A program made the translations under genes and the position numbers. Under the pieces are notes generated by a model, which worked only from the letters and a program-made list of their open reading frames with translations, made no database searches and was not told the origin of the DNA. Below are positions 52,484 through 60,408 of a DNA stretch of 64,000 nt, piece after piece. Position 1 is the stretch's first letter; every line of letters begins with the position of its first letter. Origin of the DNA: Schlegelella_A sp038231215 (GTDB lineage Bacteria > Pseudomonadota > Gammaproteobacteria > Burkholderiales > Burkholderiaceae_C); the NCBI GenBank assembly GCA_038231215.1, contig JBBRLS010000018.1, positions 17,259 to 81,258 on the forward strand, read 5' to 3'.

Positions 52484-53944
52484 ATGGCCGCCGACAAGGT
52501 GCGCTGCGAAGCTTGCCCGGTGCTCTGCCAGATCAGCCCGGGCAAGCTCGGCGCCTGCGACCGCTACGGCAACGTCGACGGCGTATTGACGCGGCTCGAC
52601 ACGCTGGCCCTCGTCACCCGTCCCGGCGTCGACCTCGTCGCCTGGCAGGCCGCGCAGCAAGGCGATTGGGACGGCAGCCTCGTTGCCGGCGATGCGCCGG
52701 TGTTCGTTTCGGGCGTCGGCTCGGGAACGACCTATCCCGACTACAAGCCGGCGCCTTTCATCGTCGCCTCGCAGCACGAAGGCGTCGACATGGTGACGGT
52801 GGTCACCGAAGGCATCTTCAGTTATTGCAGCTTCAAGGTGAAGATCGACACCGACCGCTACCTCGGGCCCGAGCAGGCGACCGTGCGCCACCGCGGCGAG
52901 GCGGTCGGCCACGTCAGCACGATCGAGTACGGCTCGCAGTTCCTCGCCCTCGGCGGCGTGCATCACCTGACCGGCGGCTCGAAGAAGGAAGGACGAATCG
53001 CTTGCGAAATGATGATGGCGCTCGGCAACCGCGAGCCCGTCGAGCTGCAGGTCGAAGGCGGCGCGAAGGTCATCGTCGCCGCCGACAAGGCACCGATCGT
53101 CGACGGCGTCGAGGAGAAGCGGATGCGTGTCGGCTGCGGCTCGGCGACGATCGGCATCTTCGCGCCGCAATGGTTCGGCCACGCCGACGAGGTCGTCGTC
53201 ATCGACGATCACATCACCGGCGTGCTCTCCGAACACCAGGCCGGAAAGTTCCTCGACATGGCGCCGACCGGCATCCGCCTGCGCGGCCGCAAGTCGACGC
53301 CGGGCCGCTACTTCCAGGTCGCCAACCCGGGCGCGGGCTGGGGCGGCACCGACATCGTCGATCCGCTCGCCATCGTCGAAGGCTGGGACGGGGAGCGTGG
53401 TGCGCGGCCGGGGCTGCGCATGCTCATGGTTTCGACGACCGGCGAGGACGCGGCCTGGTTCGTGCTCGACGAGCAGCTCGTGCCACGCCGCGCCGACATG
53501 CCGGAAGAAGTGCAGCGCGTCGTCGATCGCATCGGCGAGAACTGCGAGCCATCGCTCTGCTCGGTGCTCTACGTCGCTGGCGCCGGCGGCTCGCTTCGCG
53601 CCGGCGTCACCGACAACCCTGTGCGCCTCACCCGCTCGATCAAGGACCTGCTCGTCAACGTCACCTGCGGCGGCGCGCCGGTCTACGTGTGGCCGGGCGG
53701 CGGCATCACGGTGATGGTCGACGTCGCGAAGATGCCGGCGATGAGCTTCGGCTCGGTGCCGACGCCGGCGATCGTCTCGCCGATCGAGTTCACGATGCGT
53801 CTCGAGGATTACCGTGCGCTCGGCGGGCACATGGATCGCGTGCAGAGCCTCGATGCAGTGCTGGCGTCGGGTGCCTGGCGCGTCGTCGATGCGGCGTCGG
53901 GCAATCCGTGGCCGCTGGACGCGATTCGCGGCGCGGAGCGATGA
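52484..53944 (+). CDS. 6-hydroxynicotinate reductase-like iron-sulfur protein
   Basis: The N-terminus has a cysteine cluster VRCEACPVLCQISPGKLGAC (CxxCxxxC then C), an Fe-S site. The rest resembles proteins annotated as 6-hydroxynicotinate reductase, named after the fermentative nicotinate pathway of Eubacterium barkeri (segments FVSGVGSGTTYPDYKPAPF, GRIACEMMMALGNRE, VTCGGAPVYVWPGGGITVMV). The ATG at 52484 has GGAG close by, giving 486 aa; an ATG at 52442 would add 14. In aerobic betaproteobacteria the true substrate may differ. It follows the molybdenum hydroxylase and overlaps the UPF0280 gene by 4 nt, so the four genes probably make one pathway. Confidence 0.7.
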   Translation: MAADKVRCEACPVLCQISPGKLGACDRYGNVDGVLTRLDTLALVTRPGVDLVAWQAAQQGDWDGSLVAGDAPVFVSGVGSGTTYPDYKPAPFIVASQHEGVDMVTVVTEGIFSYCSFKVKIDTDRYLGPEQATVRHRGEAVGHVSTIEYGSQFLALGGVHHLTGGSKKEGRIACEMMMALGNREPVELQVEGGAKVIVAADKAPIVDGVEEKRMRVGCGSATIGIFAPQWFGHADEVVVIDDHITGVLSEHQAGKFLDMAPTGIRLRGRKSTPGRYFQVANPGAGWGGTDIVDPLAIVEGWDGERGARPGLRMLMVSTTGEDAAWFVLDEQLVPRRADMPEEVQRVVDRIGENCEPSLCSVLYVAGAGGSLRAGVTDNPVRLTRSIKDLLVNVTCGGAPVYVWPGGGITVMVDVAKMPAMSFGSVPTPAIVSPIEFTMRLEDYRALGGHMDRVQSLDAVLASGAWRVVDAASGNPWPLDAIRGAER

Positions 53945-54870
53945 GCAGCGCGGTTCGGCGTCGGTTGGCGGATGGCCGCTGGCATTTCCAGCACGGGCCG
54001 ATCGATTGCATCGTGTCGGCAGAAGGCGAAGGCAGCGTTGCGGCCGAGTGCATCGAGCGCGCCTGGCAGCGCTTCGGCGGTGTCCTCGATGAGCTGGTCG
54101 CCGAGTTGCCGTTGCTGCGCGCCGACCTTTCTTCCGCGCCAGTCGCGAACATGGCGCCGCAAGGAGCGGTCGCGCGGCGCATGGTCGAGGCGTGCCGCGC
54201 GCACGCGCGGCAAGGTCGCTTCATGACGGCGATGGCGGCGGTGGCGGGCAGCGTCGCCGAAGAGCTGATCGCCTTCTTCGACGACCCGCGCATTCGCCGC
54301 GCCTTCGTCAACAACGGCGGCGACATCGCCTTGCATCTCGCGCCGGGCGCGTCGTTCGATGTCGGCCTGTTCACCGACCCGGCGCGCGGCCTGGCGCGCT
54401 GGCCGCTCGACGGGCGCTTCTCGATCGCCTCATCCTCACCGGTGCGCGGCATCGCCACCTCGGGTTGGCGCGGGCGCAGCTTCTCGCTCGGCATCGCCGA
54501 TTCGGTCACCGTGCTTGCCAGGACCGCATCCGTGGCCGACGCGGCGGCAACGGTGATAGGCAACGCCGTCGACGTCGACGACGCGCGCATCGGTCGCCGT
54601 CCAGCCAACGCAGTGCGCGACGACAGCGATCTCGGCAATCGCCTCGTCACCTGTCACGTGCCGGTGCTGCCGCTATCGCTGGTCGAGCGGGCACTCGCGA
54701 GTGGCGTCGCGCAGGCCGAGCGCGAAATCGGTGCCGGGCGCATCGTTGCCGCGCTGCTCTGTCTGCAAGGCGAGAGCCGGGCTTGCGGCGTGCCGAGCGG
54801 GCTCCGCCGTGGTGAACGAATCCTGTCCGCGGAAGAACAAAGCTTTGCAATCTGTTCGTCTTCGGACTAG
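53941..54870 (+). CDS. UPF0280 family protein (ApbE-like fold)
   Basis: This 309-residue protein has the UPF0280 motifs SSAPVANMAPQGAVARRMVE, NNGGDIALHL and GIATSGWRGRSFSLGIADSV. The family is a distant relative of ApbE flavin transferases (the NNGGDIALHL and IATSG patches correspond to ApbE patches). It overlaps the reductase-like gene by ATGA. A role as a flavinyl or cofactor-insertion factor for the neighbouring reductase is an inference. No signal peptide is seen. Confidence 0.85.
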   Translation: MSSAVRRRLADGRWHFQHGPIDCIVSAEGEGSVAAECIERAWQRFGGVLDELVAELPLLRADLSSAPVANMAPQGAVARRMVEACRAHARQGRFMTAMAAVAGSVAEELIAFFDDPRIRRAFVNNGGDIALHLAPGASFDVGLFTDPARGLARWPLDGRFSIASSSPVRGIATSGWRGRSFSLGIADSVTVLARTASVADAAATVIGNAVDVDDARIGRRPANAVRDDSDLGNRLVTCHVPVLPLSLVERALASGVAQAEREIGAGRIVAALLCLQGESRACGVPSGLRRGERILSAEEQSFAICSSSD

Positions 54871-54873
54871 ACT
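54845..54873 (+). promoter_or_regulatory. Promoter of the xre-res operon
   Basis: TTGCAA and TAGACT are separated by exactly 17 bp, inside the end of the UPF0280 gene. A 15-bp inverted repeat GGAGGC-GCT-GCCTCC follows at 54884-54898, about 17 bp before the antitoxin ATG, and could be an operator. Confidence 0.6.
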
Positions 54874-54915
54874 TGACGGTATCGGAGGCGCTGCCTCCCG
54901 TTCGCCCCCGATGCC

Positions 54916-55326
54916 ATGAGCGCTCTTCTCAAACCGGTTTCCGCCGACGTCGATCCCGGCTCCGCACGCGCCGCCGGCGCCGCCTTGCGAACCTTCTTTC
55001 GCCTCGCCGGGGCGTGGAAGCTCAGCGTCGCCGAGCAGACCATCTTGCTCGGCGTTGCGCGCACCACGCTCTACCAATGGAAGCAGGGCAAGGTGGCGCC
55101 GCTCGACCGGCACCAACTCGAGCGACTGTCGCATCTGTTCGGCATCTACTCGGCGCTGCACATCCTTTTTCCGATCGACGCGCGTGCCGACGAATGGATT
55201 CGCAAGCCGAACCACGCGCCGCTTTTCGGTGGCCGCCCGGCGCTGGACCGCATGCTCGGCGGCCAGGTCGCCGATCTCTACGTCGTCCGCCAATACCTCG
55301 ACGCGCAGCGCGGCGGCAAGGCCTGA
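54916..55326 (+). CDS. Xre/MbcA/ParS-type antitoxin
   Basis: This 136-residue protein has a Cro/Xre-like helix-turn-helix (SVAEQTILLGVARTTLYQWKQGK, residues 37-59) and a C-terminal toxin-binding domain (DEWIRKPNHAPLFGGRPALDRMLGGQVADLY), where W-x-x-x-PN-x-x-x-GG is the family mark. It precedes a RES-domain toxin by 8 bp. Such proteins repress their own promoter, here probably at the inverted repeat at 54884. Confidence 0.93.
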   Translation: MSALLKPVSADVDPGSARAAGAALRTFFRLAGAWKLSVAEQTILLGVARTTLYQWKQGKVAPLDRHQLERLSHLFGIYSALHILFPIDARADEWIRKPNHAPLFGGRPALDRMLGGQVADLYVVRQYLDAQRGGKA

Positions 55327-55334
55327 GGGCGGAG

Positions 55335-56060
55335 ATGGCGATCGATCCGGCCAGCGTGCCGCTGGCGCGCGTCTCATGGCGCCCGTCTTATCGGCTCATC
55401 GCCTCGCGCTATCCGACCGTCGGTCTCTACGACGCGATCGCCGACCCGGCCGATCTCGACGCGGTCTACGCCATCGAGGCGCTCGCCAATCCGCGCCTGC
55501 GCGACGAGATCGGCGAGTTGCAACTCGTGCCGCCCGAGGAGCGTGTCAGCGGCCCGGGCGCGACGCCGGTGATGGCCGCCTTCACCCACCTCAACCCCGA
55601 AGGCTCGCGCTTTTCCGATGGCAGCTACGGCGTCTACTACGCGGCGCATTCGCTGGCCACGGCGGTGGCCGAGGTGAGCCACCACCGCACGGTGTTCATG
55701 CGCCGTACCGAAGAGGCGGCGATCGACCTCGACCTGCGGCTGATCACCGCGAACGTCGAGGCGGAGTTGCACGACCTCGGCAAAGCCGAGGCGGCCGATG
55801 CGCGCACGGGGCGCTTTGCCGCCGCGCTCGATCCCGACGACTACGGGCCGCCGCATCGGCTCGGCAAGGCCTTGCGCGAGGCGGGCAGTTGGGGCCTGCG
55901 CTTTCCGAGCGTTCGCGATCCCGGCGGCGAGTGCGTCGGCATCTTCCGGCCGCGCGCTTTGCGCCACGCCAAGGCCGCGGCGCACATCGCGTTGCACTGG
56001 GACGGGCAGCGCATCACGCATTGGTACGAGAAGCGAAATCCCACGCCCGTTGGCGCCTGA
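55335..56060 (+). CDS. RES-domain toxin
   Basis: This 241-residue RES-domain protein carries the three conserved residues: R in SYRLIASRYP, E in AVAEVSHHR, and S region in FTHLNPEGSRFSDGSYGVYYAAHS. RES toxins act on NAD+ (degradation or ADP-ribosyl transfer). The ATG at 55335 has GGCGGAG before it. It is longer than minimal RES toxins, with an extra C-terminal part (PRALRHAKAAAHIALHWDGQR). Confidence 0.93.
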   Translation: MAIDPASVPLARVSWRPSYRLIASRYPTVGLYDAIADPADLDAVYAIEALANPRLRDEIGELQLVPPEERVSGPGATPVMAAFTHLNPEGSRFSDGSYGVYYAAHSLATAVAEVSHHRTVFMRRTEEAAIDLDLRLITANVEAELHDLGKAEAADARTGRFAAALDPDDYGPPHRLGKALREAGSWGLRFPSVRDPGGECVGIFRPRALRHAKAAAHIALHWDGQRITHWYEKRNPTPVGA

Positions 56061-56243
56061 ATCGCAGGCCTTCGCGAGGTCGGGACGGTCGTCGCGATTG
56101 CTTACAACTGCGGCAAGTCCTTGCAACACTGCCGCTTCCCGGCACGCTGTTCCGCCGGGCACGGCCGCGCCTCGCCCACTAGCGCCGAAAGATGACGACT
56201 CGCTCACGAAAGCGCGAGCGAAAACAGTCGAACATCGGCTGGC

Positions 56244-57113
56244 ATGAGCCGTGCGTCTTCGGCCGCACGTCACCCCTTGTCGCCACCGCGTTTCTCCTCG
56301 AAGGCCGATTCCTTGCTCTACACGCTGATCGTGTTCGGACACTTGCTCGCCGCTTCGATGGCGCTGGGCGCGATCGTTGCGACCGACCTGAGGCTGCTCT
56401 CCAAGCTCTCGCAGGACAAGGTGCGCATCGCGCCGCCCAACCCGTTCGTCGCGCGCATCGTCATGGTCGCCTTGCTCCTGCTCTACGCGACCGGCGGCGC
56501 GATCGTCATCCATGGTCTGAGCGACCGCGCCGACTTCCTGGAGAACCCGAAGCTGCAGGCCAAGATCCTTCTCGTCGTGCTGCTGACCCTGAATGCCTTC
56601 TTGCTGCACTACGTGACCTTCCCGCGTCTGGCGCGTGGCCGTCGCGTGGCACGCTGGCATCTCTCGGACTGGATCGTCGTCGCCGTGCCGGTCGCCATCT
56701 CGAACTTTCTCTGGATGTTCGTCGCCTTCCTCGGCATCGCCCGGCCGTGGAACTACAGCATGCCGCTGCGCGACATCCTCGAGATCGCCGCGGCGCTCTA
56801 CGTTTTCGCGCAGATCGGCGTGTTCACGATCCTGGCAACGGCCGCCCGCAAGGTCGAGCCCGACAGCGATAGATGGGCCGATCGGCTGGCGCGATCGCTG
56901 GTCGCCGTCGGCAGTCTCGGCCGCAGCGACCTCGTCCCCGAGCCGAGCCGTGCATCGTCGTCGTCGAAGCGGCGCAGGAGCGCCGACGATTCGGCAACGG
57001 CGGCTTCGGTGCCGCCGGTCAGCGAGCCGCCATTGCCCGCGGCGGCGCGACCCGCGCTTCGACTGGTCGGCAGCCGCTCGGCGGCCGCGGCAGCGCGACG
57101 CGCGGCGCACTGA
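56244..57113 (+). CDS. Integral membrane protein of unknown function
   Basis: This 289-residue protein has five hydrophobic segments: LYTLIVFGHLLAASMALGAIVA, IVMVALLLLYATGGAIVI, ILLVVLLTLNAFLLHYV, WIVVAVPVAISNFLWMFVAF and ILEIAAALYVFAQIGVF. It ends in a long Ser/Ala/Pro/Arg-rich cytoplasmic tail from about residue 220, probably disordered. A later TTG start (56313) is possible. The region 56061-56243 upstream holds no other gene. No function is recognised. Confidence 0.65.
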   Translation: MSRASSAARHPLSPPRFSSKADSLLYTLIVFGHLLAASMALGAIVATDLRLLSKLSQDKVRIAPPNPFVARIVMVALLLLYATGGAIVIHGLSDRADFLENPKLQAKILLVVLLTLNAFLLHYVTFPRLARGRRVARWHLSDWIVVAVPVAISNFLWMFVAFLGIARPWNYSMPLRDILEIAAALYVFAQIGVFTILATAARKVEPDSDRWADRLARSLVAVGSLGRSDLVPEPSRASSSSKRRRSADDSATAASVPPVSEPPLPAAARPALRLVGSRSAAAAARRAAH

Positions 57114-57169
57114 ATCCTTCGCCACGACTGTCGACGGGGTTGCCCCGCGTCGAAGCTCGGCGCTTCTTT

Positions 57170-57580
57170 CTAATTCTTCGTTGCGCCGCCGTGTGGCGTC
57201 GCCACCATCGTCTGAAAGAGATGGGCGAGCACGCCGCCCGGTTCGGCGCTGCGGCCGGTGTGCACCGGCGAGGTCTGGATGACGGCACTGCGCGGCGCGA
57301 CCAGCCAGTGGAAGCGCTCGCGGGCCGAGAGCGCAGCGAGCGCGCCGGCGGCGGCGCTGCCAGCGCACACGGCGGCGATGGCGCCGAGCGCAGCGCGGAT
57401 CGCCGCCACGTCGGCGCCCGGGTCGAGCGCGAGCACGCGCGCCGCGTCGAGCTCGATGCGCGCTTCGAGCGAATCGGTCGCGTCGCACGAGACGATCACG
57501 CCGACGTTGATGAACTCGCCGCGCTCGACGCGCGGCACGACGCGAACGATCGCGTAGTCATAGGTGTGCATCGTGGGCAC
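57170..57580 (-). CDS. DUF3037 domain protein
   Basis: This 136-residue protein (or 133 from ATG 57571) has MHTYDYAIVRVVPRVERGEF and INVGVIV, the start of DUF3037. The rest is Ala-rich (IRAALGAIAAVCAGSAAAGALAALSARERFHWLVAPRSA). Function unknown. It overlaps the 3' end of the HipA-like kinase gene by about 14-23 nt on the same strand, so the two are coupled. Confidence 0.88.
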   Translation of the reverse strand: MPTMHTYDYAIVRVVPRVERGEFINVGVIVSCDATDSLEARIELDAARVLALDPGADVAAIRAALGAIAAVCAGSAAAGALAALSARERFHWLVAPRSAVIQTSPVHTGRSAEPGGVLAHLFQTMVATPHGGATKN

Positions 57581-58355
57581 GCGAGGCCTCCGTGACGAAT
57601 GCGCGCGGCGCTGCGATGCGGCGCCTCAGGTACTGGAAGTAGGCGTCGCGGTGCGCGGCGGCATTCGCGAACGAAGGCTCGTCCTCGAGCCATGAATCCG
57701 GAACGAGCGAGACGATGCCTTCTAGCGTCGGCTCGTCGAGCCGAAGCACGAGCGCGGCATCGGCCTCGGCCAGCTGCGTCGCCAAGGGCAGCAGCACGTG
57801 GTCCTTGATCAGCGCGAAGGGACTCGCGCTGCGCTCGAGGTAGCCGCGCCAGTCGTGGTGGAAGTAGAGCGCCGCGCCGTGATCGATGAGCCAGAGCTTG
57901 TCGTGCCAGACCAGCATGTTGGTGTTGCGCGGCGTGCGGTCGAGGTTGGTGACGAAGGCGTCGAACCAGACGATGCGCGACGCCAGCTCGGCGTCGGGCT
58001 GCACGGCCAGCGGGTCGAAGGTGACCGAGCCAGGCAGATAGTCCATCGCGATGTTGAGGCCGACGCTGTCGTGCTCGAGGTCGGCACTGGCGCGGATCAG
58101 GTCCTGGATCTCCGGGTCGGGCTCGGTGCGGGCCAGGTCGGCGTGGAGCTCGGCGAAGACGATCTCGGGAACGGGCAAACCACAAGCGCGTGCGATCTCG
58201 CCGGCGACGAGCTCGGCGATCAGCGCCCGCACGCCCTGGCCGGCGCCGCGAAACTTGAGGACGTAGAGCCCGTCATCGTCGGCCTCGATCACCGCCGGCA
58301 GCGATCCGCCCTCGCGCAGCGGGGTGACGTAGCGGGTGGCGGTCACGGTTCGCAC
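57558..58355 (-). CDS. HipA-family kinase (stand-alone)
   Basis: This 265-residue protein resembles HipA-like or PI3/4-kinase-fold proteins: YVLKFRGAGQGVRALIAELV (ATP lysine, KFRG), WFDAFVTNLDRTPRNTNMLVW (catalytic N-x-D-R-x3-N) and LWLIDHGAALYFHHDW (metal-binding D). It lacks the N-terminal subdomain of full HipA and has no HipB in front. The start is GTG at 58355 (MRTVTATRYVTPL form). It pairs with DUF3037. Substrate unknown; a protein target such as glutamyl-tRNA synthetase is not implied. Confidence 0.85.
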   Translation of the reverse strand: MRTVTATRYVTPLREGGSLPAVIEADDDGLYVLKFRGAGQGVRALIAELVAGEIARACGLPVPEIVFAELHADLARTEPDPEIQDLIRASADLEHDSVGLNIAMDYLPGSVTFDPLAVQPDAELASRIVWFDAFVTNLDRTPRNTNMLVWHDKLWLIDHGAALYFHHDWRGYLERSASPFALIKDHVLLPLATQLAEADAALVLRLDEPTLEGIVSLVPDSWLEDEPSFANAAAHRDAYFQYLRRRIAAPRAFVTEASRAHDAHL

Positions 58356-58473
58356 TGGCGGCGATTCTAGGAGCCGCACGGTGCTTGAAAATCGGCGCCG
58401 CGGCTCCACATGCCGACACGTCGCCGCCGTCGGCGGACCACCCCTTCAGCCCCACGAACCGAACAACACGCCG

Positions 58474-60363
58474 ATGGACAAGCAAACCCTTTCATTCCAG
58501 GCCGAGGTCAAGCAGATCCTGCACCTCGTCACCCACTCGCTCTACTCGAACAAGGAGATCTTTCTCCGCGAGCTGATCTCCAACGCGTCAGACGCCTGCG
58601 ACAAGCTGCGCTTCGAGGCGCTCGACAAGCCCGAGCTCTACGAAGGCAAGACCGAGCTCGACGTGCGTGTCTCCTTCGACAAGGACGCGAAGACGGTCAC
58701 CATCGTCGACAACGGCATCGGCCTCTCGGCCGACGAGGCGGTAGCCATGCTCGGCACGATCGCCAAGAGCGGCACGCGCGAGTTCATGTCGGCGCTCCAG
58801 GGCGACCAGAAGAAGGACGCCCAGCTGATCGGCCAGTTCGGCGTCGGCTTCTATTCGGGCTTCATCGTCGCCGACAAGATCACGGTCGAATCGCGGCGCG
58901 CCGGGCTGCCCGCCGAGCAGGGCGTGCGCTGGACCTCCGAGGGCGCCGGCGACTTCGAGGTCGAGACGATCGCCCGACCCGAGCGCGGCACCAGCGTGAC
59001 GCTGCATCTGCGCGAGGGCGAGGAAGAGTTTTTATCCGGCTGGAAGCTGAAGTCGATCGTCTCGAAGTATTCGGATCACATCTCGCTGCCCATCCTCATG
59101 CAGAAAGAGGAGTGGGACGCCGAGGCGAGCCAGCAGGTCACGAAAGACGAGTGGGCGCCTGTCAACAAGGCAGCCGCCCTGTGGTCGCGGCCGAAGAACG
59201 AGATCACGAAAGAGCAGTACGAGGAGTTCTACAAGCAGATCAGCTACGACACCGAGGCGCCGCTCGCCTACACGCACAACCGCGTCGAGGGCCGCAGCGA
59301 ATACACGCAGCTCCTCTACATCCCGGCCAAGGCGCCGTTCGACCTGTGGAACCGCGACAAACGCGGCGGCGTCAAGCTCTACGTGAAGCGCGTCTTCATC
59401 ATGGACGACGCCGAAGCGCTGATGCCGGTCTACCTGCGCTTCGTCAAGGGCGTGATCGATTCGAGCGACCTGCCGCTGAACGTCAGCCGCGAGCTGCTGC
59501 AGGAAAGCCGCGACGTCAAGGCGATCCGCGAAGGCTCGACCAAGCGCGTGCTGTCGATGCTCGAAGGCCTGGCCGACAACGAAGACGCCGCCGAGAAGGA
59601 GAAGTACGCCGCGTTCTGGAAGGACTTCGGCGTCGTCCTGAAGGAAGGCATCGGCGAGGACTACGCCAATCGCGATCGCCTGACCAAGCTCTATCGCTTC
59701 TCGTCGACGCACGACGAGAGCGGCACGCAAAGCGTCTCGCTGACCGACTACGTGAGCCGAATGAAGGAAGGCCAGGAGGCGATCTACTACGTCACCGCCG
59801 ACACGCTGGCCACGGCGAAGAACAGCCCGCAGCTCGAGATCTTCAAGAAGAAGGGCATCGAGGTGCTGCTGCTGACCGATCGTGTCGACGAGTGGCTGCT
59901 CTCGCATCTGCACGAATTCGATGGCCACGCGCTGCAAAGCGTCGCCAAGGGCTCGGTCGATCTCGGCAAGCTCGAGGACGAGGCCGAGAAGAAGCAGGCC
60001 GAGGAAGTGGCAACCGCCTTCAAGCCGACGCTGGACCGGCTGAAGGAAGCGCTCAAGGGCCGCGCCAAGGATGTGCGCGTCACGACCCGGCTGGTCGACT
60101 CTCCGGCCTGCCTGGTCGCCGAAGAGGGCGACGTGAGCGGGCACCTTGCGCGCCTGCTCAAGCAGGCCGGGCAGGGCGCGCCCAAGGCCGAGCCGATCCT
60201 CGAGATCAACCCGGAGCACGCGCTCGTCAAGCGGCTCGAGTCGAGCGTGCACTTCGACGAGCTCGCCAACATCCTGTTCGATCAGGCGCTGCTCGCCGAG
60301 GGCGGACAGCTCGACGATCCGGCGGCTTACGTGAAGCGCGTCAACGCCTTGCTTCTCGCCTAG
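58474..60363 (+). CDS. htpG: Chaperone protein HtpG (Hsp90)
   Basis: HtpG is the bacterial Hsp90, an ATP-dependent chaperone dimer in the cytoplasm. The N-terminal signature KEIFLRELISNASDACDKLR, DNGIGLSADEAV, GTIAKSGTREF and QFGVGFYSGFIVA are all intact; GVIDSSDLPLNVSRELLQ lies in the middle domain and the C-terminal dimer end reads ARLLKQAGQGA. It has 629 aa. The ATG at 58474 is used. The stop is followed by a hairpin repeat shared with srkA. Confidence 0.97.
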   Translation: MDKQTLSFQAEVKQILHLVTHSLYSNKEIFLRELISNASDACDKLRFEALDKPELYEGKTELDVRVSFDKDAKTVTIVDNGIGLSADEAVAMLGTIAKSGTREFMSALQGDQKKDAQLIGQFGVGFYSGFIVADKITVESRRAGLPAEQGVRWTSEGAGDFEVETIARPERGTSVTLHLREGEEEFLSGWKLKSIVSKYSDHISLPILMQKEEWDAEASQQVTKDEWAPVNKAAALWSRPKNEITKEQYEEFYKQISYDTEAPLAYTHNRVEGRSEYTQLLYIPAKAPFDLWNRDKRGGVKLYVKRVFIMDDAEALMPVYLRFVKGVIDSSDLPLNVSRELLQESRDVKAIREGSTKRVLSMLEGLADNEDAAEKEKYAAFWKDFGVVLKEGIGEDYANRDRLTKLYRFSSTHDESGTQSVSLTDYVSRMKEGQEAIYYVTADTLATAKNSPQLEIFKKKGIEVLLLTDRVDEWLLSHLHEFDGHALQSVAKGSVDLGKLEDEAEKKQAEEVATAFKPTLDRLKEALKGRAKDVRVTTRLVDSPACLVAEEGDVSGHLARLLKQAGQGAPKAEPILEINPEHALVKRLESSVHFDELANILFDQALLAEGGQLDDPAAYVKRVNALLLA

Positions 60364-60370
60364 CGGCCAG

Positions 60371-60408
60371 TCCCCTCTTCCGCGTGCGGGAGAGGGTCAG
60401 GGTGAGGG
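60371..60408. repeat. Dispersed CCCTCTCCCGC hairpin repeat, copy 4
   Basis: CCCCTCTTCCGC with inverse GCGGGAGAGGG and trailing TCAGGGTGAGGG, between convergent htpG and srkA. It provides the last residues (PSP) and stop of srkA. Confidence 0.8.
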
